Assembly (NCBI GenBank): GCA_050951585.1
Contig: JBMNJI010000006.1
Span: forward strand, 372,001-436,000
Direction of reading: 5' to 3'
Length of the DNA stretch: 64,000 nucleotides
Source: UBA3937 sp050951585
GTDB taxonomy: Bacteria; Bacillota; Peptococcia; DRI-13; DTU073
Shown here: positions 1 through 8,300 of the stretch, piece after piece
Position numbering within the stretch: position 1 is the first letter of the stretch
Layout: the number at the start of each line of letters is the position of its first letter
Notes under the pieces: model-generated
The model's input: the letters and a program-made list of their open reading frames with translations, nothing else
Database searches by the model: none
What the model was told of the DNA's origin: nothing
Position numbers and translations under genes: made by a program

Positions 1-1128
1 GGCAAAGAGGACAGCCGCATCAAAAACACCCTTTTGCTTAACCGCTTTCGCTTCGATCAGTCCATCATGATAAAGCTGACTGACTAATGTTGAGACCCCG
101 TGATATCTTAACCCTCCGGCATGAATACCCAGCGGAGTAAAATGAGAGCCTAAAGTATACATTTTTAAGAGCGGGGTTAAACCGGCCACATCACAATAAT
201 CATAAGCGAAGGTTCCTTGCGTCAAAGAGGGACAGGCGGCAGGTTCAACAGCAATTATTCTCACGTTTCTCCCCTTTATTTTATCGGGGATAAACGGAAA
301 CGCAATGCCGGAAAAGTTGGACCCTCCTCCGCAACAACCAATCACCACATCAGGATAGTCATCGACCATCTCCATCTGCAGCTTCACTTCCTGGCCGATG
401 ATGGTCTGATGAAGGCTGACATGATTAAGGACACTCCCTAAAGCGTAATTCGTATCGGTACGCTGCACCGCATCTTCAATTGCTTCACTTATGGCAATCC
501 CAAGGGTGCCTGGTGTATCAGGCTGTTCCTGCAAAACCCTTCTGCCTATCTCCGTTCTGTCACTTGGACTCGGGATGCATTCTGCCCCGTAAGTCTCCAT
601 AAAAACCCGGCGATAAGGTTTTTGTTTGAAACTAATCCTGACCATATAGACGGTACATTCTAAATCAAACATCTGACACGCTAAAGAAAGAGCTGTTCCC
701 CATTGTCCTGCTCCTGTTTCGGTAGTCAGGCGTTTGATCCCGGCCTCTTTATTATAGTATGCCTGAGGAATAGCACTGTTTAGCTTATGACTTCCTACCG
801 GACTAACACCTTCATACTTATAGTAAATACGGCACTGGGTATCTAAGGCTTTTTCCAGTCGATGCGCCCGAAAAAGAGGTGACGGCCTCCATTGTTTGTA
901 CATCTCCCGTACTTGCTCCGGTATTTCGATAAACCTTTCCGTAGACACTTCCTGAGCAATTAATGCATGCGGAAAAATCGGGCTTAAGTCCTCCGGGGTA
1001 AGTGGTTTTTTTGTTTGGGGATTCAAACCCGGTGCCGGAAGATTGGGCATATCCGCCTGAACATTATACCAAAACCTTGGTGTTTTCTCCTCCGGGAGCA
1101 TAATTTTTGTTAACTCATCTCTTCTCAT
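1..1128 (-). CDS. trpB: TrpB-like tryptophan synthase beta chain (TrpB2 type), partial
   Basis: PLP enzyme that condenses indole with serine to make tryptophan. The gene runs off the left edge, so only the first ~376 codons are visible. The start ATG at 1128 follows a GGAG-type ribosome site. The N-terminus contains FWYNVQADMP and PLTPEDLSPIFP, typical of the longer TrpB2 branch rather than TrpB1. SPVGSHKLNSA holds the PLP-binding lysine and GCCGGGSNF is the phosphate-binding glycine loop. No trpA or other trp genes are visible, which fits a stand-alone indole-scavenging TrpB2. The family call is firm; the TrpB2 assignment rests on motif style and has not been tested by phylogeny. Confidence 0.88.
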   Translation of the reverse strand, partial: MRRDELTKIMLPEEKTPRFWYNVQADMPNLPAPGLNPQTKKPLTPEDLSPIFPHALIAQEVSTERFIEIPEQVREMYKQWRPSPLFRAHRLEKALDTQCRIYYKYEGVSPVGSHKLNSAIPQAYYNKEAGIKRLTTETGAGQWGTALSLACQMFDLECTVYMVRISFKQKPYRRVFMETYGAECIPSPSDRTEIGRRVLQEQPDTPGTLGIAISEAIEDAVQRTDTNYALGSVLNHVSLHQTIIGQEVKLQMEMVDDYPDVVIGCCGGGSNFSGIAFPFIPDKIKGRNVRIIAVEPAACPSLTQGTFAYDYCDVAGLTPLLKMYTLGSHFTPLGIHAGGLRYHGVSTLVSQLYHDGLIEAKAVKQKGVFDAAVLFA

Positions 1129-1241
1129 CTCAACTCTCTCCTCTCATCAATGAAATAATAATTAAAAATATGTTTCATTTTAGCATATCTATCTAAATCT
1201 TTCAATGTCATAACCCTTCACAACAGTACAAAAACTGTTCC

Positions 1242-1778
1242 TTAATAATTATTGTTTACTAACTCGAAATAGCTTTGGGGATGAGCACAAACAGGACATA
1301 CTTCCGGTGCCGCCTCTGCCACATGAATATGGCCGCAGTTCCGGCATTTCCAATAAACCTTGCCGTCTTTTTTAAAGACTTTTCCCTCTTCCAGATTCTT
1401 TAACAATTCCTTATATCTTTCTTCATGATGTTTTTCGATCGCGGCGATCCCTTCAAACAAGCTGGCAATCTCCTCAAACCCTTCTTCACGGGCTTCTTTT
1501 GCCATGCGCGGATACATATTGACCCATTCGTCATTTTCACCGCCGGCTGCGGCACGCAGGTTTTCCATGGTATTACCAATCCCCAGCAGTTTTTTCAAGT
1601 GTAATTTGGCATGTTCTTTTTCGTTATCAGCCGTTTCTAAAAAAAGCGCGGCAATCTGTTCATACCCTTCTTTTTTGGCGACAGAAGCAAAAAAAGTATA
1701 CTTATTCCTTGCTTGAGATTCGCCTACAAAAGCCTCCATTAAATTTTTTTCCGTCTTTGAACCCTTTAAATCCGCCAT
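1242..1778 (-). CDS. rbr: Rubrerythrin
   Basis: Non-haem diiron peroxidase that protects anaerobes by reducing hydrogen peroxide with electrons from rubredoxin or NADH systems. The protein has 178 residues. Residues 1-140 form the ferritin-like four-helix domain with paired carboxylate/His motifs (EAFVGESQARNKY, ETADNEKEHA, EGIAAIEKHHEERY). The C-terminal 40 residues are a rubredoxin-like Fe(Cys)4 domain with CRNCGH and CPVC. The frame opens at a GTG at 1787, but the ATG at 1778 has AAAGGAG about 7 nt upstream and gives the usual MADLKGS start. It is a single-gene unit with its own promoter-like region upstream. Confidence 0.96.
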   Translation of the reverse strand: MADLKGSKTEKNLMEAFVGESQARNKYTFFASVAKKEGYEQIAALFLETADNEKEHAKLHLKKLLGIGNTMENLRAAAGGENDEWVNMYPRMAKEAREEGFEEIASLFEGIAAIEKHHEERYKELLKNLEEGKVFKKDGKVYWKCRNCGHIHVAEAAPEVCPVCAHPQSYFELVNNNY

Positions 1779-1851
1779 TTCTAACACCTCTCCTTTTCTT
1801 TGCCTGTCTAATCATTATGTGAACTATATTAATTACTCAATATCTTACCAC

Positions 1852-1878
1852 ATTATACCCTTTCCGAAAACATGTAAA
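1852..1878 (-). promoter_or_regulatory. Candidate sigma-A promoter of rubrerythrin gene
   Basis: On the minus strand a perfect TATAAT lies at 1852-1857 and a TTTACA at 1873-1878. The 15-bp spacer is shorter than the preferred 17. It lies about 75 bp upstream of the rubrerythrin start. The -10 match is strong and the -35 weaker. Confidence 0.45.
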
Positions 1879-1915
1879 TATAGTTTTAGAAGCTTTAGTT
1901 GCACTTATGTATGAC

Positions 1916-1939
1916 AAAAAAAAGACCCCCTAGGGTCCT
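1916..1939 (-). terminator. Rho-independent terminator, probably the original tRNA-operon terminator
   Basis: Read on the minus strand, GGACCC and GGGTCT form a short hairpin with loop TAGG, followed by eight T. It lies 25 bp beyond the left att repeat, where the 3' end of the tRNA-Leu gene would be if the prophage were removed. It was therefore probably the terminator of the minus-strand tRNA cluster now at 13421-14099. Confidence 0.7.
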
Positions 1940-1964
1940 GATGTATCCAAAACATTAAAATATA

Positions 1965-2023
1965 TGGTGCGGCTGAGAGGACTTGAACCTCCATGCCCTT
2001 GCGAGCACTAGAACCTGAATCTA
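1965..2023. repeat. Left attachment repeat (59 bp, tRNA-Leu 3' fragment)
   Basis: Identical over 59 bp to 13421-13479. It starts exactly at the CCA end of the tRNA and runs through the T arm, variable arm and anticodon stem. The sequences diverge at 1964/13420 and 2024/13480. This fragment lacks the tRNA 5' half and is not a functional tRNA. It is the former chromosomal 3' end, displaced by integration. Confidence 0.95.
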
Positions 2024-2161
2024 ATACGTTTCGTATTATATAACTTTTCTGCAATGCACCTTGTATCAGCCGTTTGCGAGGTGGCTTTCGTTCGGCAAAA
2101 AGTTTCGTAATGGTACTTTTTTATTATAATGAGTAAATGTTTTTTTTATCGGATAACATTC

Positions 2162-2193
2162 TGTGCGGTTTTTTGTGCGGTATTTATGTGCGG
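2162..2193 (+). repeat. Three TGTGCGG repeats, candidate integrase arm sites
   Basis: TGTGCGG occurs at 2162-2168, 2174-2180 and 2187-2193, about 12-13 bp apart. A closely matching copy of the first two with the same trailing TATTT lies at 13362-13384 beside the integrase gene, differing by one substitution and one missing T. Paired repeats at both element ends, near the att cores, are what arm-type integrase binding sites look like. The role is inferred. Confidence 0.5.
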
Positions 2194-2218
2194 CACGTCA
2201 AGGATTGGGGGGATTGTT

Positions 2219-2329
2219 ATGTATAGTTATTGCGGTAAAAAGCAACCTCGCTTTAGCATGATTGTGGCTGACTTGCTGTGGCTGGCAATTTTGGGCATTT
2301 TGAGCCGCAAAAATGCCCCTCCTAAATGA
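2219..2329 (+). CDS. Hypothetical 36-residue single-pass membrane peptide
   Basis: A small frame starting at ATG 2219 after a G-rich ribosome-site-like stretch (AGGATTGGGGGG). It encodes MYSYCGKKQPRF followed by one hydrophobic segment (about residues 13-30) and a basic tail. It lies between the left att repeat and the lysis-module terminator, on the opposite strand to the lysis genes. The frame stays open upstream to 2129, but only the 2219 start has a ribosome site. No family is recognised, and it could be a chance frame. Confidence 0.3.
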   Translation: MYSYCGKKQPRFSMIVADLLWLAILGILSRKNAPPK

Positions 2330-2426
2330 CCCACAAGCCCCGCTGTGCGCGGCGCAAAAAGGAGCCAGAATCAGCCGTATGCGGTTAGAATTGTTGCGGT
2401 AGGGTGTTTGTATGGTGAATAGGGGG

Positions 2427-2459
2427 AAAAGAAAAAGAGGGGCATCTCTGCCCCTCTTT
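2427..2459 (-). terminator. Terminator of the phage lysis module
   Basis: Perfect 11-bp stem (2434-2444 with 2449-2459) around a TCTC loop. On the minus strand it is followed by TTTTTCTTTT. It lies 120 bp downstream of the amidase stop and closes the leftward late operon. The plus strand has only a short T tail, so it acts mainly leftward. Confidence 0.85.
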
Positions 2460-2578
2460 CGTGCTCATACGATTATCCTCCCGACCGTCAAGGCCGCTAT
2501 CCCCTTTTAATGACCCCCACACTCGACAGTGCGCTCCTGCTTTGTGTCCTCATCCGTCACGCGCCGGGAAGAAGGGTG

Positions 2579-3256
2579 TTATTTGCTCATCCTATGCAAC
2601 ATGGCCCAAAGTTCCTTCCGCAACACCGGCCTGTCCGGGTCGCTTCCGTCGCTAATGCCATGTTCCATTACCCAAAAGCGATCAGCCTCGTATGGATCCG
2701 GCTTTCTCGCCTCGTTCACGATATCGTGAATACGCTGTACGAACTCGCCCCACATTCCGCGATTGAGCAGGATCCGCGGACAATGTTTGCCGCTCCAGTC
2801 CTGGTGTTTGTAAATCAGCACCCGGGGAAATGTGAGCATCAGCGCGGCGTTCAGCATGACCGCGTTGTCGATTGCCTTATCTACGTCCCCGTTCTCGCAT
2901 ATCTCCACCGCTATTGTCTTGTAATTGCCGTCCCCTTTGCCATCTCCGGCATGATAACATACTTCGTCCAGCGGTACGCATTGGGTTATTGAATCCGCAT
3001 CCACGAAAAAGTGAGCGGAAACATACTCTTTGTCGGCGTTCTCGACACCTTGTAGCCACTTGGCGTGAGCCTCGTCTCCGGCCGTTGGTGCGGTGTTTGC
3101 GGTGTTGTGGTTCGTGATGCCGATTAAAGCCGGCATTTTGATTAAGGTGCGTACGTTTGGCTTGCCTTTCGGCTCCACGATTTGCAGTTTGAGCGGTATG
3201 CCGTCAATGTGCTTGTCCTGGACAATGCCGCCGATGATGTTTAGTTTTTGTATCAT
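2579..3256 (-). CDS. Phage endolysin: N-acetylmuramoyl-L-alanine amidase (Amidase_2)
   Basis: Cell-wall hydrolase that cuts the lactyl-L-alanine bond of peptidoglycan at the end of the lytic cycle. The 225-residue protein has the T7-lysozyme/PGRP fold signature: GITNHNTAN with zinc ligand His50, VSAHFFVD (79-86), and HQDWSGKHCP with His151 and Cys159 spaced as in T7 lysozyme. Residues ~190-223 resemble one SLH-type wall-binding motif (WVMEHGISDG, LRKELWAMLHRM). The start at 3256 is preceded by AAAGGG, 10 nt away. It begins 4 nt after the holin stop, the usual holin-endolysin pairing. Confidence 0.92.
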   Translation of the reverse strand: MIQKLNIIGGIVQDKHIDGIPLKLQIVEPKGKPNVRTLIKMPALIGITNHNTANTAPTAGDEAHAKWLQGVENADKEYVSAHFFVDADSITQCVPLDEVCYHAGDGKGDGNYKTIAVEICENGDVDKAIDNAVMLNAALMLTFPRVLIYKHQDWSGKHCPRILLNRGMWGEFVQRIHDIVNEARKPDPYEADRFWVMEHGISDGSDPDRPVLRKELWAMLHRMSK

Positions 3257-3260
3257 ATCA

Positions 3261-3680
3261 TCACTGCCCTTTCTCGTTGGACTTAGCCTTAAACAGCTCG
3301 ATAGCTTTCTGTAAAATATCCGGCACCGGCAACCCTACGCGCCCCGAATTTTCGATAATGCTCAATAGTTCGTTGGCAAGGTAGAAAAATATTGCCGCAT
3401 CCCTGAACATATTCCCGTCACCCAGGCACACGTCTACCAGGTGAGCGATAGCGACAATGACGAAGATAAACACCTTTTTAGCGATACCTTTTCTGCCTAC
3501 TGCGCTAGAGAGCTTGCCCTCAAGTGCACTGGCAAGAACGCCGGTAATGTAGTCAATGACAACGAACGCCAGTAACACTTGTAACAATTGGCTCCACCCC
3601 CCAAAGAAATAAGATATGCACGCTCCCGTGCCAGCCGAACAGAATTTGAATATCTCGCTTGGATTTATTTTATCTAACAT
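3261..3680 (-). CDS. Phage holin, holin_4 / TcdE-like family
   Basis: Small membrane protein that permeabilises the inner membrane to release the endolysin. It has 139 residues with at least three hydrophobic segments: around 12-50 (LLQVLLAFVVIDYITGVLAS), 68-90 (KVFIFVIVAIAHLVDVCLG) and 93-110. GKLSSAVGRKGIAKK and the ENSGRVGLPVPDIL motif near residue 110-125 are hallmarks of the class found next to Firmicute phage amidases. It sits between the HExxH gene and the amidase. Confidence 0.92.
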   Translation of the reverse strand: MLDKINPSEIFKFCSAGTGACISYFFGGWSQLLQVLLAFVVIDYITGVLASALEGKLSSAVGRKGIAKKVFIFVIVAIAHLVDVCLGDGNMFRDAAIFFYLANELLSIIENSGRVGLPVPDILQKAIELFKAKSNEKGQ

Positions 3681-3684
3681 ACTG

Positions 3685-4086
3685 CTACCTCCCCATCATT
3701 TGTGTCAGCACGACATATAATAATTTATTGCCAGACCGCACCGCATCATGTACAGCTTGCGCGAATCGCTCATCAAACTGCCCCGCGCGCCAGTTCATAA
3801 ATTTATACTCGAATACATGAGCCAATTCGTGGTAGATAAAGTCGGCTTGAGCATCAAAATCATTCCTGCCGGGCATGATATCCGTTGACTGTATATAGAT
3901 GTATTTTGCATCAGCTGGTATGTGATGATATGCCGCAAGCAATCCGTTAGGAGGATTGACACCTATGTATATCGGCGGGCACCACTCGGACAGCCGTGGG
4001 AAGTACTGCTCTGCTTTCATGAGGAATTGACCGCGAAAATACGCTGCATCCTCCGGCGTTTTGGCGTAAACCTTGATTTGTTGCAT
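3685..4086 (-). CDS. Hypothetical phage HExxH metallopeptidase-like protein
   Basis: Protein of 133 residues with a zinc-binding motif YHELAHVFEY (His86, Glu87, His90), preceded by a phage-like alpha/beta stretch. There is no signal peptide or membrane segment, so it probably acts in the cytoplasm or virion. The first in-frame start is GTG 4095, but ATG 4086 has AAAGGAG about 8 nt upstream and is preferred. It is first in the lysis cassette, 4 nt from the holin. A third zinc ligand is not obvious; a downstream Glu (DERFAQ) is a candidate. The substrate is unknown, and no named family is assigned with confidence. Confidence 0.7.
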   Translation of the reverse strand: MQQIKVYAKTPEDAAYFRGQFLMKAEQYFPRLSEWCPPIYIGVNPPNGLLAAYHHIPADAKYIYIQSTDIMPGRNDFDAQADFIYHELAHVFEYKFMNWRAGQFDERFAQAVHDAVRSGNKLLYVVLTQMMGR

Positions 4087-4457
4087 TGGACACACTCCTT
4101 TCTATGATTAAAAAATATTTTGAAAAAACTTTTGAAAAAAAGAAGGATTTTTTGGGGGTCAATGTAGAACTCTCTTTAAAAAATTTAAAGACAAACTAGA
4201 GAGAGAAGAGACAGTTTCTTCTTCTTTTCTTTTTATCTTACTTTTTCTTTTCTTCTTCTTTAAAAAATATCTACTAGTAGTAATACTAGCGCAGATGAAT
4301 TATTACTAGTAGAAACAAAAGCCAGAAACAAGCGTATTGTAATTGGGCATTCTGATTTGGATTGGATTACGGTAACATCTGATATCATCTGATTGCATTT
4401 GATATCAACATGTATACAAAGTGGTATATTGAAAGTGAGGGGGGTGAAGGGGTATTT
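4087..4457. other. AT-rich divergent intergenic region with inverted repeats
   Basis: 371 bp between the leftward lysis cassette and the rightward membrane-protein pair. It holds a long pyrimidine tract (about 4212-4261), an imperfect inverted repeat built on CTACTAGTA near 4269-4313, and two TGATATCA palindromes at 4380-4387 and 4400-4407. No coding frame is convincing. It must contain promoters for both directions, but no clean -35/-10 pair stands out. Confidence 0.6.
4380..4407. promoter_or_regulatory. Candidate operator: paired TGATATCA palindromes
   Basis: Two identical 8-bp palindromes, TGATATCA, start 20 bp apart (about two helical turns), about 50 bp upstream of the membrane-protein start. 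Phase-matched palindromes suggest cooperative binding of a dimeric regulator. The regulator is not identified. Confidence 0.35.
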
Positions 4458-5048
4458 ATGGGTGTTTACGTCGAATATTTGGTTTGCGCTTGTGTTTTTA
4501 TAATGGTTTTTTCGTTCGCGTGGAAATGGATTGTTGCTGTGCCTGTTACGTTATTGCAATTAGGATTAGGCGAAAATGCAAACTTTTTATCTAATGTTGT
4601 TAGGGCGTTGGGGTATTTTTTAATCAGCACTTCGATTGTTTTGCTTAGCCTTGGCATGGCACATGAGTATGGCTATTCGTGGGTGTATTATTTGTCTGGA
4701 TTTTTTATTTTGCTGTCAATCTGTATTTCTGATATAGCAGAGGCGGCAAAAAGATGTACAGATGAATACGGCAATTCTTCAGGTTGGTCAGAAATATTTT
4801 TAGCATTGTTTTGTATATCTATCTACATAGTTAGTTTAATTATTCCGGAGATAGCGTGTAATAAACTTACTTTATGGGTCTATGTATTTCTAAGTAAAAT
4901 CTGGTCATTGCCGATAATCGGGGCAATCATAAAATTTATAGCGGTGGCTTACGTTTTTTGGTATATGGTATCAGCAGTAATAATTATACTTACTTTAATT
5001 GGTATTATTGTTAAGACATTTCGTGGCGAAAAGGAAAATGTTTATTAA
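4458..5048 (+). CDS. Hypothetical multi-pass membrane protein in prophage (opposite-strand cargo)
   Basis: Protein of 196 residues, not recognised. It has five or six hydrophobic segments: residues ~5-30, 40-62, 68-85, 108-125, 138-155 and 160-188. Loops are short and there is no enzyme motif. The frame opens at 4410, but ATG 4458 follows GTGAAGGGG at good spacing. It is AT-richer than the flanking phage genes and lies on the opposite strand inside the late region, a typical place for lysogeny-expressed cargo. It is followed 19 bp later by a second small membrane-protein gene. Superinfection exclusion or another defence role is possible, but there is no direct evidence. Confidence 0.7.
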   Translation: MGVYVEYLVCACVFIMVFSFAWKWIVAVPVTLLQLGLGENANFLSNVVRALGYFLISTSIVLLSLGMAHEYGYSWVYYLSGFFILLSICISDIAEAAKRCTDEYGNSSGWSEIFLALFCISIYIVSLIIPEIACNKLTLWVYVFLSKIWSLPIIGAIIKFIAVAYVFWYMVSAVIIILTLIGIIVKTFRGEKENVY

Positions 5049-5067
5049 AAATAAGGAGGGGCGAAGA

Positions 5068-5364
5068 ATGGAATCTAAAAATTTACGTGATTACATAGCT
5101 TTTGATGATTGTGAAAAAGAACATTTTATAAAAAGATCTATCGATGGCTTGTGCAAATTCGTTTTTTGCTTAATAATTATGTTTGGCACAGGTACATTGG
5201 CGTATTATGCAACGAGACTGATTGAGCTTTTATTGCGGTGCGAGGCTTCCAATTTTTTGTTTGGGCTAAATTATCTTGTTATAGTTGGAATGATGATTCG
5301 TGGCTATAAAGCGATTATTGAAAGTCCTCCAGAAGAGGAACATCCAACATTATACGATGAATAA
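5068..5364 (+). CDS. Hypothetical two-pass membrane protein, partner of upstream cargo gene
   Basis: Protein of 98 residues from ATG 5068, with a strong AAGGAGGGG ribosome site 7 nt upstream; the longer frame from 4999 has none. An acidic/basic N-terminal segment (NLRDYIAFDDCEKEHF) is followed by two hydrophobic spans (~32-54 and ~64-80) and an acidic tail ESPPEEEHP. It is co-directional with the 196-residue membrane protein and 19 bp after it, so the two are very likely co-transcribed. The stop codon lies inside a hairpin shared with the convergent structural gene. No family is recognised. Confidence 0.68.
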   Translation: MESKNLRDYIAFDDCEKEHFIKRSIDGLCKFVFCLIIMFGTGTLAYYATRLIELLLRCEASNFLFGLNYLVIVGMMIRGYKAIIESPPEEEHPTLYDE

Positions 5365-5391
5365 GACAGGGGTTATTTCCCCTGCCTTATT
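5360..5391. terminator. Bidirectional terminator between convergent prophage genes
   Basis: CAGGGG-TTATTT-CCCCTG hairpin extended by AATAAG/CTTATT arms with one mismatch. Both neighbouring stop codons (plus strand 5362-5364, minus strand 5373-5375) lie within it. A symmetric hairpin with A/T-rich flanks should stop transcription from both sides. Confidence 0.75.
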
Positions 5392-8300
5392 GCTCTTCGT
5401 GCTGTATCAAGTATTTTCTGCTGTATCCTGTCTACTTCTTCCGTGTTTCCGTCCCCCTGGGCTTTCAACTTTTGCTTCTGCATTTTAGATATTTCGGTAC
5501 TTATTTTTTGCAAACGGTTCTTTTCTCTTTCTTCCGGCGTTACGATTCTTGACGGTATGTCTTCTGTGATATTCCTATCCGTAGCCCTTCTTTGCAAATC
5601 ATCCAATTTTTCATAGAAGTTTCCCAGTATCTCGTTATTGTATAACGGGTCCGCCGTAAACTGCCTTGATAAAACTTCTGCCGTGTTTACTCCCTTTGTT
5701 GTGGCTGGTTGAACAATATTCCCAATAACACCAAGATAAGATTTAATCAGATAGTCAATTTGTTTCGGAGATAGATTAAAGGCATCTCCTATTTTTTTGG
5801 CTATTTCTGATGTTCTCTCATCGTATTGGTATCTAGGGGAACGCTTGTCATACAGCATAGATTGAGGAACTATTGTTCTGTTGGCAAAATCTTTATTCCT
5901 TGGAAGATTCCACACTAGGGGAGCGGCTACGTGTTCCGTTAGGGGATTTTGAACAAAGAAGTTAGTAGAAACGGTGTTTCCAAACCCTTTAAAACTTTTC
6001 TCTTGTCCTTCTGCCAGCCTTGCCAATCTCTCAAACAATGCCCCGAACAATACTCCCGCTTCTCTGGTCTTGGCAATCTTGATAAATTTGCCGTTACCGT
6101 CTGGAATAACAAAATAGGTATCTTTGGTACGATTATCAAGCTGGTCATATTCCTTTTTGGCTACAGCCTGATTCAAGGCATACAGTCCGGCTGTTGGCGC
6201 GGTAACTATCTTTAGAGCCTTGACAACGTTTGCAGGTCTTTTCATTGACCTAGCAAATTTATCTATGCCTTGAACAGCCGGGTTTAGATAGGGAACAAAC
6301 GTATCCGCTGCTTTAGTCAAATTGCCATGCCGTGAGAAGTCAACCGTAACTTCTGCGGCGTTTTTTATTCCCTGCATTTTTCCGGCGTAAGTAATGCCTT
6401 CCCGCTTTAATGTTCCTAAATACTCTGCATATCTTGGTACTGTTTCCGTTAGGTTGTTAAATGCACTTATTTTGTCCCCTATTTTGCGAAGTGCTCCCGG
6501 TGGTACTAATCCTTTTTCTACATTAAAGAAGTTGCCGCCATGCCCTCCAAGTGCCTTAAATTCTTGATACATAGCGGAGCCGCTTTTTATGTCTTTTGTT
6601 GCCTGCTTAATGTTTTTAAGGAACCCAAACAGGCTATCTTCTGTCCCCTGAATATATGCTGTTGGAACGTCCCTTAAGATATTTCTAAGCGCAAAAAATG
6701 GATTGTATCCGGTAATAAGAGCCTTGAAAGGATCGGTGACTAACATGCGAAAGTACTTTGCAAACATGCCTAGCTCTCCTTCTGGAACTTTTTTAAATTC
6801 CATCAAATCACGATACAGCCCTTCGTTAATCCTCAAGGTGACAGGCCTTCCTTTTTCCATAACGGTAAGCGTATACCCTTTTATCGGATCGCTTTTTAAT
6901 GCTTCCTCGAACTGTTCCGCTATCCCGTCTATGCCCTTGTTGAGTATGTTTTTAGTCATTTCCTCTTCTTGTTTTAATGCCTTTTTTGTAAGTTCGGCCC
7001 AAGGCCTCATTTTTTCGGGGTCTTTGCGTACCGCTTCAAGTATCCCTTGGTAAACTTCATTTTGCCGTGCCGCCTTTACTATCTTGTTGACTTGCATCGG
7101 AATACTCTCAAACGGCTTAATCAGTTTCTTATCGCTACCCACCGCCGATTGTACGACTTTTGCCGGTGACATTCGCCCGAAGGTATTTATACGGCTGTTT
7201 GCTTGCCCTGTAGTCTCTCTAAAGGTTGGAACGTAATGTTCATACATTTGCTCTAACCGCTCCATGAGTTCCTTAGAAACAAGTCCTGACTTAACCGCCC
7301 ATTCGTTACTAAATGTTTTCCACCATTTATCAAAGTTGGCAGCCTGTTCTTTAAACCCGGGGTTTTCCCTCTCAAATTTAGCGATCGCGGCCATAGATTC
7401 ATTTTCACCCATGTCATTACCAAACACCGGCTTGCCTTGCTTCATCCTAGAAATATTGTGTTTGTGCAGTAAATATTCCTGGAACGCCTCTTCCTGCTCT
7501 TTCGGTACAGAGATAGTCTTTCTGAGGGATTCGCCTATCTTTGTTCCCCCCATATCAACCAGGGAATCATCTATAATATAACTAGCAGTTCCCCCGGAAT
7601 TTTTAGCTATGGTTGACATTACAGCTGGGTTGAAGTTGGCGTCCGTTTTAAGCTCTTTTCCTAGCTTTTCTATGTTCGCCTGATTTGTTACTAACGCCCT
7701 GTATATTTCACCCATCCTGTCGCTTAGACTTTTCTTGCCTTTCTTAAAGGCTATTTGACTCTTCATGCTAAGCGGTTCTATTTCAGGCTTCGCTCTTTCG
7801 ACGTTATTTGTTATCAGCCGATCCAGTTTCAACATTGGTCTTGTTTCCCCGGTAAAGGCGTGCTTGTCGTATACCTTGGGTACTTCGATAGTTTGTTTGA
7901 AGTTGAGCGGCGGGGGAGTGGACTTGTTTAAAGAGACTTCGGGAATTGGCGTCATATCCCGCATGAAAAATCCTTGCCCCTCTCCTTTCACAGACGGTAA
8001 CAATCTCCCGCTTCGCACCGGTTCCGGTTGCATATTCTGTACTACCCTACGAATTGCGGCTCTTTGTGACTCGTTCATATACGCCCAGTCTACGCCTATA
8101 TCCTTCGCTACATCTTTGGCAATGGTGTCTGTATCTACTTTTACCCCTTTGTATTTGCCAATAGCCCTTTGTACGCCGCTCCTCAGCTTGCTACCTAATG
8201 CCGGTATCCCCAGCACGATAAGCGGGTCTAACGCCACGCCAAACAGTGCATCTGTGCCAGCTTGTTTTACTGCCTCTCCTGTGCTTTTCCCCTGCGCAAT

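Noticed and set aside
2510..2992. 160-residue plus-strand frame opposite the amidase
   Set aside because: Antisense shadow of the endolysin; composition is arbitrary and there is no ribosome site.
4212..4261. Pyrimidine tract as a CRISPR or satellite array
   Set aside because: Simple low-complexity T/C run without regular spacers.
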